NCBI GenBank assembly: GCA_902578505.1
Contig: CACHDD010000003.1
Span: 1-38,291 of the forward strand
Reading direction: 5' to 3'
Source: an uncultured Bacteroidota bacterium
GTDB taxonomy: Bacteria > Bacteroidota > Bacteroidia > Flavobacteriales > UA16
Length of the DNA: 38,291 nucleotides
Shown here: in pieces, positions 7,702-15,909 of the stretch
Layout: every line of letters starts with the position of its first letter
Position numbering within the stretch: the first letter of the stretch is position 1
Position numbers and translations under genes: made by a program
The notes under the pieces: generated by a model
Seen by the model: only the letters and a program-made list of their open reading frames with translations
Database searches by the model: none
Told to the model about the DNA's origin: nothing

Positions 7702-8732
7702 TATCCTTGTTTAATGCCGTCCCATCCTTGGGCTTTAAGTTCTACGTCTGTTCCACTCTTTGTAACCATAATCCTTTCGTCTGGATTTTCCGTCATGTGA
7801 CCGATGAATGATAATTTTGGGTGGTTGCGAAGCTTTTCATAATCGTCAGGGCTGATTGTAAACAGAAGTTCATAATCCTCTCCTCCACTAAGCATGCAAA
7901 CCGTTGGGTCTAAGTTAAACTCTCTTGCTGTATCATAGGTTTTGGGGTCGATGGGAAATTTATCCTCATAGAGCCTTACTCCTAGCCCACTTGCAGCCAT
8001 TAAATGCATACACTCTGAGGCCAAACCATCACTAACGTCTATCATGCTCGTTGGCTTCACCTCAAGGTCGCTCAGTTCTCTAACAATGTCTGTTCTTGCC
8101 TCAGGCTTTAGTTGGCGCTCTAAAATATAGGCGTGGTCGTCTAGCTCAGGCTGAATAGACGGAGCGTCCTTGAACACCGACTTCTCCCTTTCAAGAACCT
8201 GTAGCCCCATGTACGCCGATCCCAAATCTCCTGATACAACGAGTAGGTCTCCTGCGTTTGCTCCACTTCTTGAAACGAGCTTTTCTGCATCAGCTAGCCC
8301 TATTGCCGTAATGCTGAGGGTTAATCCTGACGGTGATGAGGTTGTATCTCCTCCTACAAGGTCTACTTCGTAGAGTTCACACGCTAGCTTCATCCCGCTG
8401 TAGAGTTCTTCAAGGGCTTCAACAGAGAATCTATTTGATATCCCTAGTCCTACTACGATTTGGGTTGGTAGAGAATTCATAGCGCATATATCGCTCAAAT
8501 TCGCAATAACAGCCTTATAGCCCAAATGTTTTAAAGGCACATAGCTTAAATCAAAATGAACTCCCTCAACAAGAAGGTCAGTTGAAACCACTACCCTTTT
8601 CCCAAGCGGGTCAATAACTGCCGCGTCATCTCCAACTCCTAAAAGAGTTGATGGCTGCCTTTTTTGAAGATCTTCGGTCAGCCTCTCAATTAGCCCAAAT
8701 TCACCTAAGTCCTGTATCTCCGTTCTTTCCAT
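7701..8732 (-). CDS. thiL: Thiamine-monophosphate kinase
   Basis: Phosphorylates thiamine monophosphate to the coenzyme thiamine diphosphate using ATP. The 343-residue sequence carries the AIR-synthase-like fold signatures of ThiL: EFGLIERL at the N-terminus, GVGDDAAVIDP, STDLLVEGVHF, VGGDTTSSPSGL, MIDVSDGLASE and GGEDYELLFT. It is somewhat longer than E. coli ThiL but normal for Bacteroidota. It is the middle gene of a three-gene minus-strand operon: 4 nt after the SlyD-like gene and one-base overlap with the oxidoreductase that follows. No other thiamine genes are in the window. Confidence 0.93.
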   Translation of the reverse strand: MERTEIQDLGEFGLIERLTEDLQKRQPSTLLGVGDDAAVIDPLGKRVVVSTDLLVEGVHFDLSYVPLKHLGYKAVIANLSDICAMNSLPTQIVVGLGISNRFSVEALEELYSGMKLACELYEVDLVGGDTTSSPSGLTLSITAIGLADAEKLVSRSGANAGDLLVVSGDLGSAYMGLQVLEREKSVFKDAPSIQPELDDHAYILERQLKPEARTDIVRELSDLEVKPTSMIDVSDGLASECMHLMAASGLGVRLYEDKFPIDPKTYDTAREFNLDPTVCMLSGGEDYELLFTISPDDYEKLRNHPKLSFIGHMTENPDERIMVTKSGTDVELKAQGWDGIKQG

Positions 8733-8736
8733 TTAT

Positions 8737-9198
8737 TTATCTTTTTCTTATGTCGCAAACGGTCCCTACAAAGTGAAGGTCTATGTCTGCAAATGGGTGG
8801 TTAAAGTCCATTTCAACCTCTGTTTCGCTTACTTCTAGTACAATCCCAAACAATTCATTACCCTCGTCATCCTTCATGGGCAAAACCTCTCCTGGCTGAA
8901 CAGCCTCTGCATCAAATTTTCCGTCTATCTCGAAAATACTCTTTGGAAGAGTATGGATTGCGTCCGCTGAAGTCTCTCCATAAGCTTCAGCACAAGGAAT
9001 AGTAAAGCTAAACGGCTCCCCTGGTTTTTTACCTAGCAGTGCTTTTTCGAATGCTGGAAGCACCTCGCCTGCACCCATCTTAAATCCAAATGCTTGTTCC
9101 GCTGGGCACTCCTCAAGCACCTCGCCGTCCGGGCTTTCTTCAGTTAGAACGTATTCAATTTCTACAAAAAGGCCGTCAGCAACAGATAAATTTTTCAT
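8737..9198 (-). CDS. slyD: SlyD-like FKBP-type peptidyl-prolyl cis-trans isomerase
   Basis: A 153-residue prolyl isomerase/chaperone of the SlyD type. The FKBP half is marked by VEIEYVLTEESPDGEVLEE and GAGEVLPAFEKALLGKKPGE. The inserted flap domain follows (FTIPCAEAYGET through VLEVSETEVEMDFNHPFAD, matching the DFNHPLAG motif of SlyD). The histidine-rich metal-binding C-terminal tail of E. coli SlyD is absent. No signal peptide, so probably cytoplasmic. It heads the operon with thiL and the oxidoreductase. The ATG is 29 bp from the divergent M1 peptidase start. A near-match to the -7 consensus (GACATTTG) ends 4 nt before the ATG. Confidence 0.85.
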   Translation of the reverse strand: MKNLSVADGLFVEIEYVLTEESPDGEVLEECPAEQAFGFKMGAGEVLPAFEKALLGKKPGEPFSFTIPCAEAYGETSADAIHTLPKSIFEIDGKFDAEAVQPGEVLPMKDDEGNELFGIVLEVSETEVEMDFNHPFADIDLHFVGTVCDIRKR

Positions 9199-9227
9199 AC
9201 TGCAAATGTCCGTTGTACTTTGTGCGT

Positions 9228-11717
9228 ATGCAACGAATTACGCTCGCTTTCCTGTTTTTTATCATATCAGGCGCTTTTTCTTTCTCTCCAGCCCAAACCC
9301 TTCACAAAAATTTAAAGGATTACACCTCTAAACCACGTGTTTACAAACCCATTGGGTGTAAGTACACTGATTTGCCGGGACATGAGCACTTTGGCAAGAA
9401 AGTAATGCAGAACTACGACATGGAGCCTTCTATAGCCCGTAGCGATACGTTTGACATCGTTCATTACAATGTCGATTTAGACGTTACTCAATACACAAAT
9501 CAATACATGAAAGCTCATTGTGGAATTGAATTGAACGTCATTGAAAGCGGTGCAGAGTCTGTAAGGTTTGATCTTATAGAAATGACCGTTGACTCTGTTT
9601 TGATTGACGGTGTTGAGTCTTCTTTTAATCACGTTGGTGGTGAGGTTTGGCTTGACGCTCCAAACGGAGTTTTCAATGAGGGCGATTCGTACGAAATAGA
9701 CATATACTACTCTGGGAATCCCGAAGGTGATCCGTATTGGGGAGGCGTGTATTTTGCTTCGAACTATATATATCACATGGGGATTGGGCTTACTACGATT
9801 CCTCCAAATTTTGGGAAGGTTTGGCACCCTTGTTTTGACAATTTTGTCGAACGCGCTACATACACTTGGAATGTTCGATCTGCTGGAGGGCGCAAGGCAC
9901 ATCTGCAAGGCACATTCTTAGGCGAAACCCTGGAAGAAGGCGACACCCTAACGAGGAGCTTTACCCTAGAGCATCCCATTACAACACACCAAGCGGCCTT
10001 TGCCGTTTCAAACTACGTTGACAGCAATTACGTATACACTAGTGAGTATGGAGATATTCCCATCAGGCTAACCGCTAAACCTGAAGACATAAACCAAATG
10101 GTAAACAAGTTTCAGGATTTGGGCTATGCCATTGATGCTTGTGAGTACTGGTATGGGCCCTATGCTTGGGAAAGGGTGGGGTACGTTCTAACGACAGAAG
10201 GCGCCCTTGAAATCCCAACAAATATTGCCTACCCAAAATACATGATAGGTGAGCCTGTTGCTTCTAATAGTGACCTCCTAACTCACGAGCTTGGCCATCA
10301 GTGGTGGGGAAATATTGTTGCGCCATACATTCACAATCACATGTGGCTTAAGGAAGGTGGTGCGGAATACACTAACACTCTTTTTGAAGAATGGAAAAAT
10401 GGCCACGATGCTATGGTTGAGTTTATAAAGGACAATCAGCAGTTTGTCCTTGAGGAATGTCACATACAAGACAATGGCTACCATGCGCTTTCGCCTATAC
10501 CTGACGAAGAAATTTATGGAAGGCACACATACTACAAAGGCGCTTCAATACATCACAACTTGAGGGCGTATTTGGGTGATGATATGTATAGAAACGCATG
10601 CCAAGCTGTGCTGTCAGAGTATTGGGATTCTTACATGGATCCCGACATGTTCATCGAAGCATTGGAAGATTATTCTGAAATGGATGTCCAGTCGTTCTTT
10701 GACGCTCAGGTTTTCCAGCCGGGTTTCTCTACTTGGATTATTGACTCTACTTCTACCGAAGGAGATGCTGCTAGTGGCTTTGAAACCACCGTTTACCTAA
10801 ACCAAAAGCTCCGCGCTTGTAGCGATTTCCACAACAACGAACCTATAGAAATTTATTTGTGGGACGAGGATTGGAATACATCATTTGAAGAGTTCAGGCT
10901 AAGTGGCGAGTACGATGTTGCTGTTATTGAACACGAGGACCCCTTTGTATTAATCGCCCTCAACGCAGATGGAAGGCTAAACCAGGGTAGGCTTGATGTG
11001 ACAGTTGCAATTACAGAAACTACTGGCATTAGCACTATGCCTTGGGTTGATATGAGAATGGGTTGTGATGCTATTACCGACAGCGTCCTTGTTCGTGTAG
11101 AGCACCATTGGGCTGCTCCCGATCAAGATCCTCTAGATTTTTATATTGAAGAAGTAAGTGGGTCTCACTTTTGGACTGTAGACGGAACTTGGGAGGATGG
11201 AATTGAAGGAACAGACGCTCTAACCTTAGACGCACGATTCAATTATAGTGGGGTAGATTCTGACGAATTAGATTGGGATTTATACGGAAATACGGAAGAA
11301 AATGGATTCCTAGCGTGGAGACCTGATTCCGATTCTTTATGGGAGCAATATCCTGATTACACCTGGCAAGCGGGTGCAATGACAAATGGAACAGGAATAT
11401 TTAAAGTAAGTAGCCTAAGAAAAGGCCAATACACTTTTGCAAATGGCGATATCTCTTTAAACATAGAAGATGGTGCTCAAGAATTTGATTTTACCATCTA
11501 CCCCTCGCCTGCTTCGTCATTCATTAGTCTAGTCTGGCCTTTAGAAGCTGAGATTGATGCAATAAGTATATATAATTCTTCTGGACGCTGTGTAAAACGA
11601 GTAAGCGCAGTCGTTGGAAAGCAAATCAGCGTTGTAGACCTTCCTTCAGGCGGCTATATCGCAGCATTAATGAAGGGACGCAAGGCATTAGGAAGTAAGG
11701 CGTTTGTTGTAAAATAA
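9228..11717 (+). CDS. Secreted M1-family metallopeptidase with type IX secretion C-terminal domain
   Basis: An 829-residue zinc aminopeptidase-like protein. The N-terminus is a signal peptide (hydrophobic core TLAFLFFIISGAF, followed by an AQ cleavage-like site). The gluzincin motif HELGH at 353-357 is followed 18 residues later by Glu376 in MWLKEGGAEY, the expected zinc ligands of family M1. The substrate-binding motif, usually GAMEN, reads GALEI in TTEGALEIPTN. Residues from about 752 to the end form a short beta-sandwich beginning FTIYPSPASS and ending in a basic strand, typical of the Por/T9SS sorting tail. So it should be exported by Sec, then secreted or surface-attached by T9SS. The frame is open to 9090, but ATG 9228 gives the signal peptide and avoids overlap with slyD. 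Confidence 0.9.
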   Translation: MQRITLAFLFFIISGAFSFSPAQTLHKNLKDYTSKPRVYKPIGCKYTDLPGHEHFGKKVMQNYDMEPSIARSDTFDIVHYNVDLDVTQYTNQYMKAHCGIELNVIESGAESVRFDLIEMTVDSVLIDGVESSFNHVGGEVWLDAPNGVFNEGDSYEIDIYYSGNPEGDPYWGGVYFASNYIYHMGIGLTTIPPNFGKVWHPCFDNFVERATYTWNVRSAGGRKAHLQGTFLGETLEEGDTLTRSFTLEHPITTHQAAFAVSNYVDSNYVYTSEYGDIPIRLTAKPEDINQMVNKFQDLGYAIDACEYWYGPYAWERVGYVLTTEGALEIPTNIAYPKYMIGEPVASNSDLLTHELGHQWWGNIVAPYIHNHMWLKEGGAEYTNTLFEEWKNGHDAMVEFIKDNQQFVLEECHIQDNGYHALSPIPDEEIYGRHTYYKGASIHHNLRAYLGDDMYRNACQAVLSEYWDSYMDPDMFIEALEDYSEMDVQSFFDAQVFQPGFSTWIIDSTSTEGDAASGFETTVYLNQKLRACSDFHNNEPIEIYLWDEDWNTSFEEFRLSGEYDVAVIEHEDPFVLIALNADGRLNQGRLDVTVAITETTGISTMPWVDMRMGCDAITDSVLVRVEHHWAAPDQDPLDFYIEEVSGSHFWTVDGTWEDGIEGTDALTLDARFNYSGVDSDELDWDLYGNTEENGFLAWRPDSDSLWEQYPDYTWQAGAMTNGTGIFKVSSLRKGQYTFANGDISLNIEDGAQEFDFTIYPSPASSFISLVWPLEAEIDAISIYNSSGRCVKRVSAVVGKQISVVDLPSGGYIAALMKGRKALGSKAFVVK

Positions 11718-12743
11718 CTACCTGTGTATAGAGCTAGATTTTACTAGTCCTTCTATCTCCCTCATATACTCCCTTTTATCAAAATAAGGGGCGTAGGTAT
11801 ATCCCTCAACCGTTATTAAAGAAGAGCTCGCCTCATCGTACGTGGTAAGACTGTAAAATGGGCCGCCCATAAAATCGTTTTCCATTCTCCAGAGCCCTCT
11901 AATTTCTGCTGCAATTTTTCCGTTAAAGCTTATCTCTTCATAGGTGGGAAGCATGCGCCTTTCTACTGACATAAAACTGCCTTCTGTGGGGCCGTGAACT
12001 CTTTGGGCCGTTACCGCATCCCTTCTGTCGAGAAGGTATTTTAGTGAAAACTGTTCTGGGCCAGTATAAGGTTCTGAATGAATAAAAATTCCTTGCTGAA
12101 CGTCGTGGTTGTTACTTCCCTTGAGTCTTGTTTGCTGCCTGTCGAGCCAAACAAAGCCAGAATCCAGCTCCAGGGGATAACTGCCTTTAGGCACTATCAT
12201 ATTTACTCCTATCGCTTCAAGGACGTCTCTTTCAACTGCCTCATCTGTAGAAAGCTTGCTTACTCCCGCCGACCTTTTTACCTCTTTCGAATGTATGTGG
12301 GCTTCTAACTCCTGAGCTCTGTCAGAGATGATCAAGGCGAGGTCATGCTGATTTGTTGCCTTTCCTTCGACGTAGGTTTGGCCCATGGCATATTTGGCCT
12401 TGTAAAATTTAAAAGAAGGAGTTTGGGTGTCCTTTCTATCGGCGATATCTATGATGATCACATTTCTGTGTGGCTTCCAAAATTTATTAAACTCCTCAAG
12501 CGGCTTTCTGACTATGTCAAACATCGGCTCGTAGTTTTCCATATGCATTTGTGGTAGCACTGGGTAGGGCCTCTGCAGTGCGCTCCTCAAAGAGTCGCCC
12601 ACTTCACCAGCCCAAACCTCGTCAGAACACACAACCAAAACCTCTCCCCTAGGCCCAACAATTCCAGGAAGTGGCGCTCTTGCTCCCTCTTGGCTCCAGC
12701 AGCTCGTAAGAGCGATTAGAAGTATTAAAAGATATTTCCTCAT
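11718..12743 (-). CDS. DUF4837 lipoprotein
   Basis: A 341-residue member of the Bacteroidota family DUF4837. The signal sequence RKYLLILLIALTSC ends in a lipobox with Cys15, so it is a predicted lipoprotein. The body has the family start GPRGEVLVVCSDEVW and a later segment with RGLWRMENDFMGGPF. The function is not known. Its ATG directly abuts the stop of the lytic transglycosylase gene, so it is the last gene of the panC-tatA-mltD operon and may work in the envelope. Its stop abuts that of the convergent M1 peptidase with no space, leaving no room for a separate terminator. Confidence 0.82.
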   Translation of the reverse strand: MRKYLLILLIALTSCWSQEGARAPLPGIVGPRGEVLVVCSDEVWAGEVGDSLRSALQRPYPVLPQMHMENYEPMFDIVRKPLEEFNKFWKPHRNVIIIDIADRKDTQTPSFKFYKAKYAMGQTYVEGKATNQHDLALIISDRAQELEAHIHSKEVKRSAGVSKLSTDEAVERDVLEAIGVNMIVPKGSYPLELDSGFVWLDRQQTRLKGSNNHDVQQGIFIHSEPYTGPEQFSLKYLLDRRDAVTAQRVHGPTEGSFMSVERRMLPTYEEISFNGKIAAEIRGLWRMENDFMGGPFYSLTTYDEASSSLITVEGYTYAPYFDKREYMREIEGLVKSSSIHR

Positions 12744-13955
12744 TTATAGTTTGCTTGGGTCCCCATGGATGATAAGGCGTTGGTCGACTCTGATAGTAGT
12801 CCCGCTAAGATCATTCCACTCCTGCAAATGTTTTACCGAGACGCCATATCTCTGCGCGATAGTGCCTAAAACATCGCCAGATTTTACTCTGTAATAAACC
12901 GGCTCAGGCTCGTACTTGATTTCTGGTGTTAGCTCTGGCTTAAATGCCTTCATGCTATCTTCATTTACTATGAATGTTGGGATAGCAGACGATGGTAAAT
13001 TAAGAGCCCAAACCTCGCCAGGGCCAGGCACAATTTTCTTTCTAAATATTGGGTTGTAGGCTGCTAACTCCCCCTCTGTGAGAGGTGTAAATTCAGCGAT
13101 TTGGTCAAACCTTAATGGGCCTTCAACCAATACAGTATCAATGCCTGCATATCCTGGAAGGGGGGATTTGGGAATGATGCCGTACTCGGCGTGGTATTCC
13201 ATCAAGTAAATAACTGCTAGGAGATTTGGCACGTAATTCCTCGTCTCCTTTGGCAGGAAAGGCCTCACTTCCCAATAGTTCTTTTTTCCGCTGCGCCTTA
13301 TCGCTTTGTTTACGTTGCCCGATCCAGAATTATAAGCGGCCAAGGCCAAATACCAATCATCATATCTGTCATAAAGCCTGTTGAGATGCTTGCAAGCAGC
13401 TTCTGTTGCCCTTCGCGGGTCCTTTCTTTCGTCTATGTAGCTGTCAATTCTTAATCCTTCAGCTTTAGCAGTGTAGTACATGAATTGCCAAAGTCCTCTA
13501 GCGCCAGCGTGAGATCTAGCTTCTGGGTTTAGGCCGCTCTCGACAACTGTCAAATACTTCAGTTCTAAAGGAAGGCCCTCCCTGTCTAAAATCTCTTCGA
13601 ATAGTGGGAAATATTGTGGCGCACGACCAAGCATTGTCCCAAGACCTTGCTTCCTTCTTTTAACATAGTAGGCAATTCTGCTATGGGCAACAGGATTCCA
13701 CCTAAGGTCTAACTCTGATGATTTGTCTAAGATCTCAAGCCTTGCCTTCATCGATACAGTGTCCAACTCTAAGTCAGGTTCTGCAACGCCATTCCACAGT
13801 GCTGTGTCTGTGCTAACGCAAGCGTTTTGCTCACACCAAATGAGCCACTGCTCTTCCCAAGAAAATAGTGAATCGACCTCCAAGGAATCAGCCTGTGAGT
13901 AGGCGTTGACTCCTAAAAACCAAGTAGTTAAAACAAGCGATACCCTTAGGCTCAC
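12744..13955 (-). CDS. mltD: Membrane-bound lytic transglycosylase with LysM domain (MltD-like)
   Basis: Predicted to cleave the MurNAc-GlcNAc bond of peptidoglycan in the periplasm. The 403-residue protein has a signal peptide (about residues 1-21, ending NAYSQA), a SLT domain with catalytic Glu139 in [12 protein letters not shown] and the motifs GARGLWQFM and [12 protein letters not shown], and a C-terminal LysM domain (about 352-397, [19 protein letters not shown]) for glycan binding. The start is GTG 13955, which overlaps the tatA stop in a GTGA arrangement; there is no closer ATG preceding the signal peptide. It is followed at once by the DUF4837 gene. Confidence 0.92.
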   Translation of the reverse strand: MSLRVSLVLTTWFLGVNAYSQADSLEVDSLFSWEEQWLIWCEQNACVSTDTALWNGVAEPDLELDTVSMKARLEILDKSSELDLRWNPVAHSRIAYYVKRRKQGLGTMLGRAPQYFPLFEEILDREGLPLELKYLTVVESGLNPEARSHAGARGLWQFMYYTAKAEGLRIDSYIDERKDPRRATEAACKHLNRLYDRYDDWYLALAAYNSGSGNVNKAIRRSGKKNYWEVRPFLPKETRNYVPNLLAVIYLMEYHAEYGIIPKSPLPGYAGIDTVLVEGPLRFDQIAEFTPLTEGELAAYNPIFRKKIVPGPGEVWALNLPSSAIPTFIVNEDSMKAFKPELTPEIKYEPEPVYYRVKSGDVLGTIAQRYGVSVKHLQEWNDLSGTTIRVDQRLIIHGDPSKL

Positions 13956-14116
13956 TTGCTGTCCTTATCGCCAGACGAATCTGAATCGTCCTTAGTAGCG
14001 TCCTTGAATTCCTTCATCCCCTGCCCTAGTCCACGCATTAACTCTGGAATCTTACGACCGCCAAAAAGAAGTAGAACGACAAGTAGTATTAAAATTATTT
14101 GAGTAGGTCCTGGCAT
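13952..14116 (-). CDS. tatA: Sec-independent translocase protein TatA/TatE
   Basis: A 54-residue gene, easily missed because of its size. The translation begins [20 protein letters not shown] and continues [20 protein letters not shown]. That is the single N-terminal helix, Phe-Gly hinge and amphipathic helix of TatA-type pore proteins, ending in an acidic, Ser/Asp-rich tail. It should work in the inner membrane in twin-arginine export of folded proteins; TatC is not in the window. The ATG at 14116 is 43 nt after panC. Its TGA overlaps the GTG start of mltD by four bases. The tail is very short compared with E. coli TatA (89 residues). Confidence 0.9.
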   Translation of the reverse strand: MPGPTQIILILLVVLLLFGGRKIPELMRGLGQGMKEFKDATKDDSDSSGDKDSK

Positions 14117-14159
14117 AACAAATTATTTGATGCGAAGTTCCGAAATGAAAGGCAAACTT

Positions 14160-14981
14160 CTACAAACGTATATTATCAATCAACCTCACTCCCTCAACTT
14201 CTGCCGCAACAATCACATGTGTCCACGATTCAGTACTATCCCTTTTGCTGTAGCTAACCTCGTTTACCCCTTCTAAGTACTCTAATTCAACGTCGATATT
14301 GTCGTTGAGCATCTTTCGTTCTTTTGCGATTTGAGCTTGAGGGTTTGCTGCCAATTTTATCCTCGAAAGAGATTGAGATAGAATAAGAGCGCTGCGTTTT
14401 CCCTCGTCACTTAACCTGGAGTTCCTTGAGCTCAATGCCAAGCCGTCTTTATTACGAATTAATGGACACGATATAATACGAGTTTTGGTGTGCCTATCTT
14501 TTGAGAGTTTTTTAATTACAGCAACTTGCTGTAGGTCCTTTTCTCCAAAAAAAGCCATGTGCGGTTTTACTGCTGAAAACAGTCTGTCTACTACTGCTAC
14601 AACTCCATCAAAATGACCCGGCCTAAATTCTGCTTCGAAATCTGAAGTAACTGATCCCCAGTCGATCTTATCTGCCTTGGGCGTTCCTCCATATAGATCT
14701 TCTGGTTTTGGTGCGAAAACGACATCGACACCGTTACTTTGCGCTATTTTAAGGTCTTCGCCTAGCGCTTGAGGATAGTTTTGTAGGTCTGAGGGGTCGC
14801 CAAATTGAGTTGGATTTATAAGTATGCTTAGCACCACCAAATCGCTCTCTGCCCTAGCAATCTTCAACAAGGATGCATGTCCTTCGTGTAGCGCCCCCAT
14901 GGTTGGCACAAAGCCAATTAACTGGTTTTCTCTCTCGTTTCGCCATTGCGAGAGCTCTAAAGTGGACTGAATTATTTTCAT
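14160..14981 (-). CDS. panC: Pantothenate synthetase
   Basis: Condenses pantoate and beta-alanine with ATP to give pantothenate, the coenzyme A precursor. The 273-residue protein has the nucleotidyltransferase motifs FVPTMGALHEGHASLL (HxGH-type), VVLSILINPTQFG, RPGHFDGVVAVVDRLF, FGEKDLQQ and the late LSSRNSRLS. The frame is open to a TTG at 14996, but ATG 14981 gives the usual start MKIIQ. It is the first gene of the minus-strand run panC-tatA-mltD-DUF4837 and divergent from the glycogen-synthase-like gene, with 99 bp between. panB and panD are not in the window. No exact -7 element was found upstream. Confidence 0.94.
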   Translation of the reverse strand: MKIIQSTLELSQWRNERENQLIGFVPTMGALHEGHASLLKIARAESDLVVLSILINPTQFGDPSDLQNYPQALGEDLKIAQSNGVDVVFAPKPEDLYGGTPKADKIDWGSVTSDFEAEFRPGHFDGVVAVVDRLFSAVKPHMAFFGEKDLQQVAVIKKLSKDRHTKTRIISCPLIRNKDGLALSSRNSRLSDEGKRSALILSQSLSRIKLAANPQAQIAKERKMLNDNIDVELEYLEGVNEVSYSKRDSTESWTHVIVAAEVEGVRLIDNIRL

Positions 14982-15020
14982 CTGTTGGCAACTCAAAAGC
15001 CCTGAAACGCTAGTGAATTG

Positions 15021-15051
15021 TTGGATTTGGGCGTAAAAATAGCTACTTTTG
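15021..15051 (+). promoter_or_regulatory. Bacteroidota-type promoter for the glgA-like/DUF4270/glmS operon
   Basis: TTG at 15021-15023 (-33) and TACTTTTG at 15044-15051 (-7, exact TAnnTTTG) are separated by 20 bp. Transcription would start near 15058, leaving a leader of about 23 nt before ATG 15081. The spacing is identical to that of the tRNA-Asn promoter at 33320-33350. Confidence 0.65.
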
Positions 15052-15080
15052 CAATTCGATTAACCTGAAGAAAGAACTTT

Positions 15081-15909
15081 ATGAGCAAAGCACGCATACT
15101 TTACGTATCACAACACATGGTTCCTTTTCTTCCCGAGACTCCAATGAGCTCTATATCTCGTTTCCTTCCTCAAGGAGCCCATGATAAAGGCCGTGAGATT
15201 AGGGTGTTTATGCCTCGTTTTGGTAAGATTAACGAAAGACGCCACCAATTACATGAGGTGATCAGGTTGTCAGGCATGAACTTGAGCATTGACGATGTGG
15301 ACCATCCGTTAATTATAAAAGTTGCATCTATACCTACAGCTAGAATGCAGGTGTATTTTATTGATAACGACGAGCTATTTAAGCGCAAGGCCGTTCTACA
15401 CGACTCAAATGATAAGCTATTTGCAGATACAGATGTCAGGTCAATATTTTTCGTAAGGGGGGTCCTCGAAACGGTAAGAAAGCTTGGGTGGGCTCCTGAC
15501 GTAATTCATTGTCATGGTTGGATGACCAACCTGCTGCCGCTTTACTTAAAAACAAATTATGCTGATGACCCATATTTCACAAATAGTAAGGTTGTGTGTA
15601 GTATTTACGACGAAGGATATAAGGGTTCTTTAAATAAGAGAATGTCCGAAAAAACTAGTGATTGATGGAATAAACAAAGACTGCGCAAAGACCATCGAAA
15701 AAGCAACATTTGACAACATAAACGCACTAGGTATTGAACATGCCGATGCTATAGTTTTAGGTTCTGATAAATTAAACAACACAACAGTAGAAAAAATAAA
15801 ATCTGCTGACGTGCCCGTTCTTGATTTCCCTGGAAATGATGGGTACTTTGCAGATATCAATGCATTCTATGACGTAGTTCTAGGAGTTGAATCTGAGGCA
15901 ACGACATGA
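15081..15909 (+). pseudogene. Glycogen-synthase-like (GT5 N-domain) protein, frameshifted in an A6 run
   Basis: Frame 1 runs from ATG 15081 for 194 residues (KARILYVSQHMVPFLPE, NERRHQLHEVIRLSGMN, WAPDVIHCHGWMTNLLPLYL) and stops at 15665. The rest of the same protein continues in another frame to TGA 15909 (IDGINKDCAKTIEKATFDNI). One A too many in the A6 run at 15649-15654 explains the break: with five A the junction reads SEKLVIDGIN and gives one protein of about 275 residues. That is the length of the Bacteroidota proteins annotated 'glycogen synthase', which contain only the first Rossmann domain. The KTGGL donor-binding motif of true GlgA is not visible; the region reads PETPMSS. The cause may be a sequencing indel, slippage at the run, or real loss. 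The stop overlaps the next ATG (ATGA), so the operon organisation is intact. Confidence 0.8.

Noticed and set aside
9090..9227. N-terminal extension of the M1 peptidase
   Set aside because: It would overlap slyD and precede a clear signal peptide starting at ATG 9228.
15649..15655. AAAAAAC as a programmed -1 frameshift signal in the glycogen-synthase-like gene
   Set aside because: The heptamer is not in the needed register (codons read GAA AAA ACT), and joining the two frames needs a +1 shift or loss of one A, not a -1 shift.
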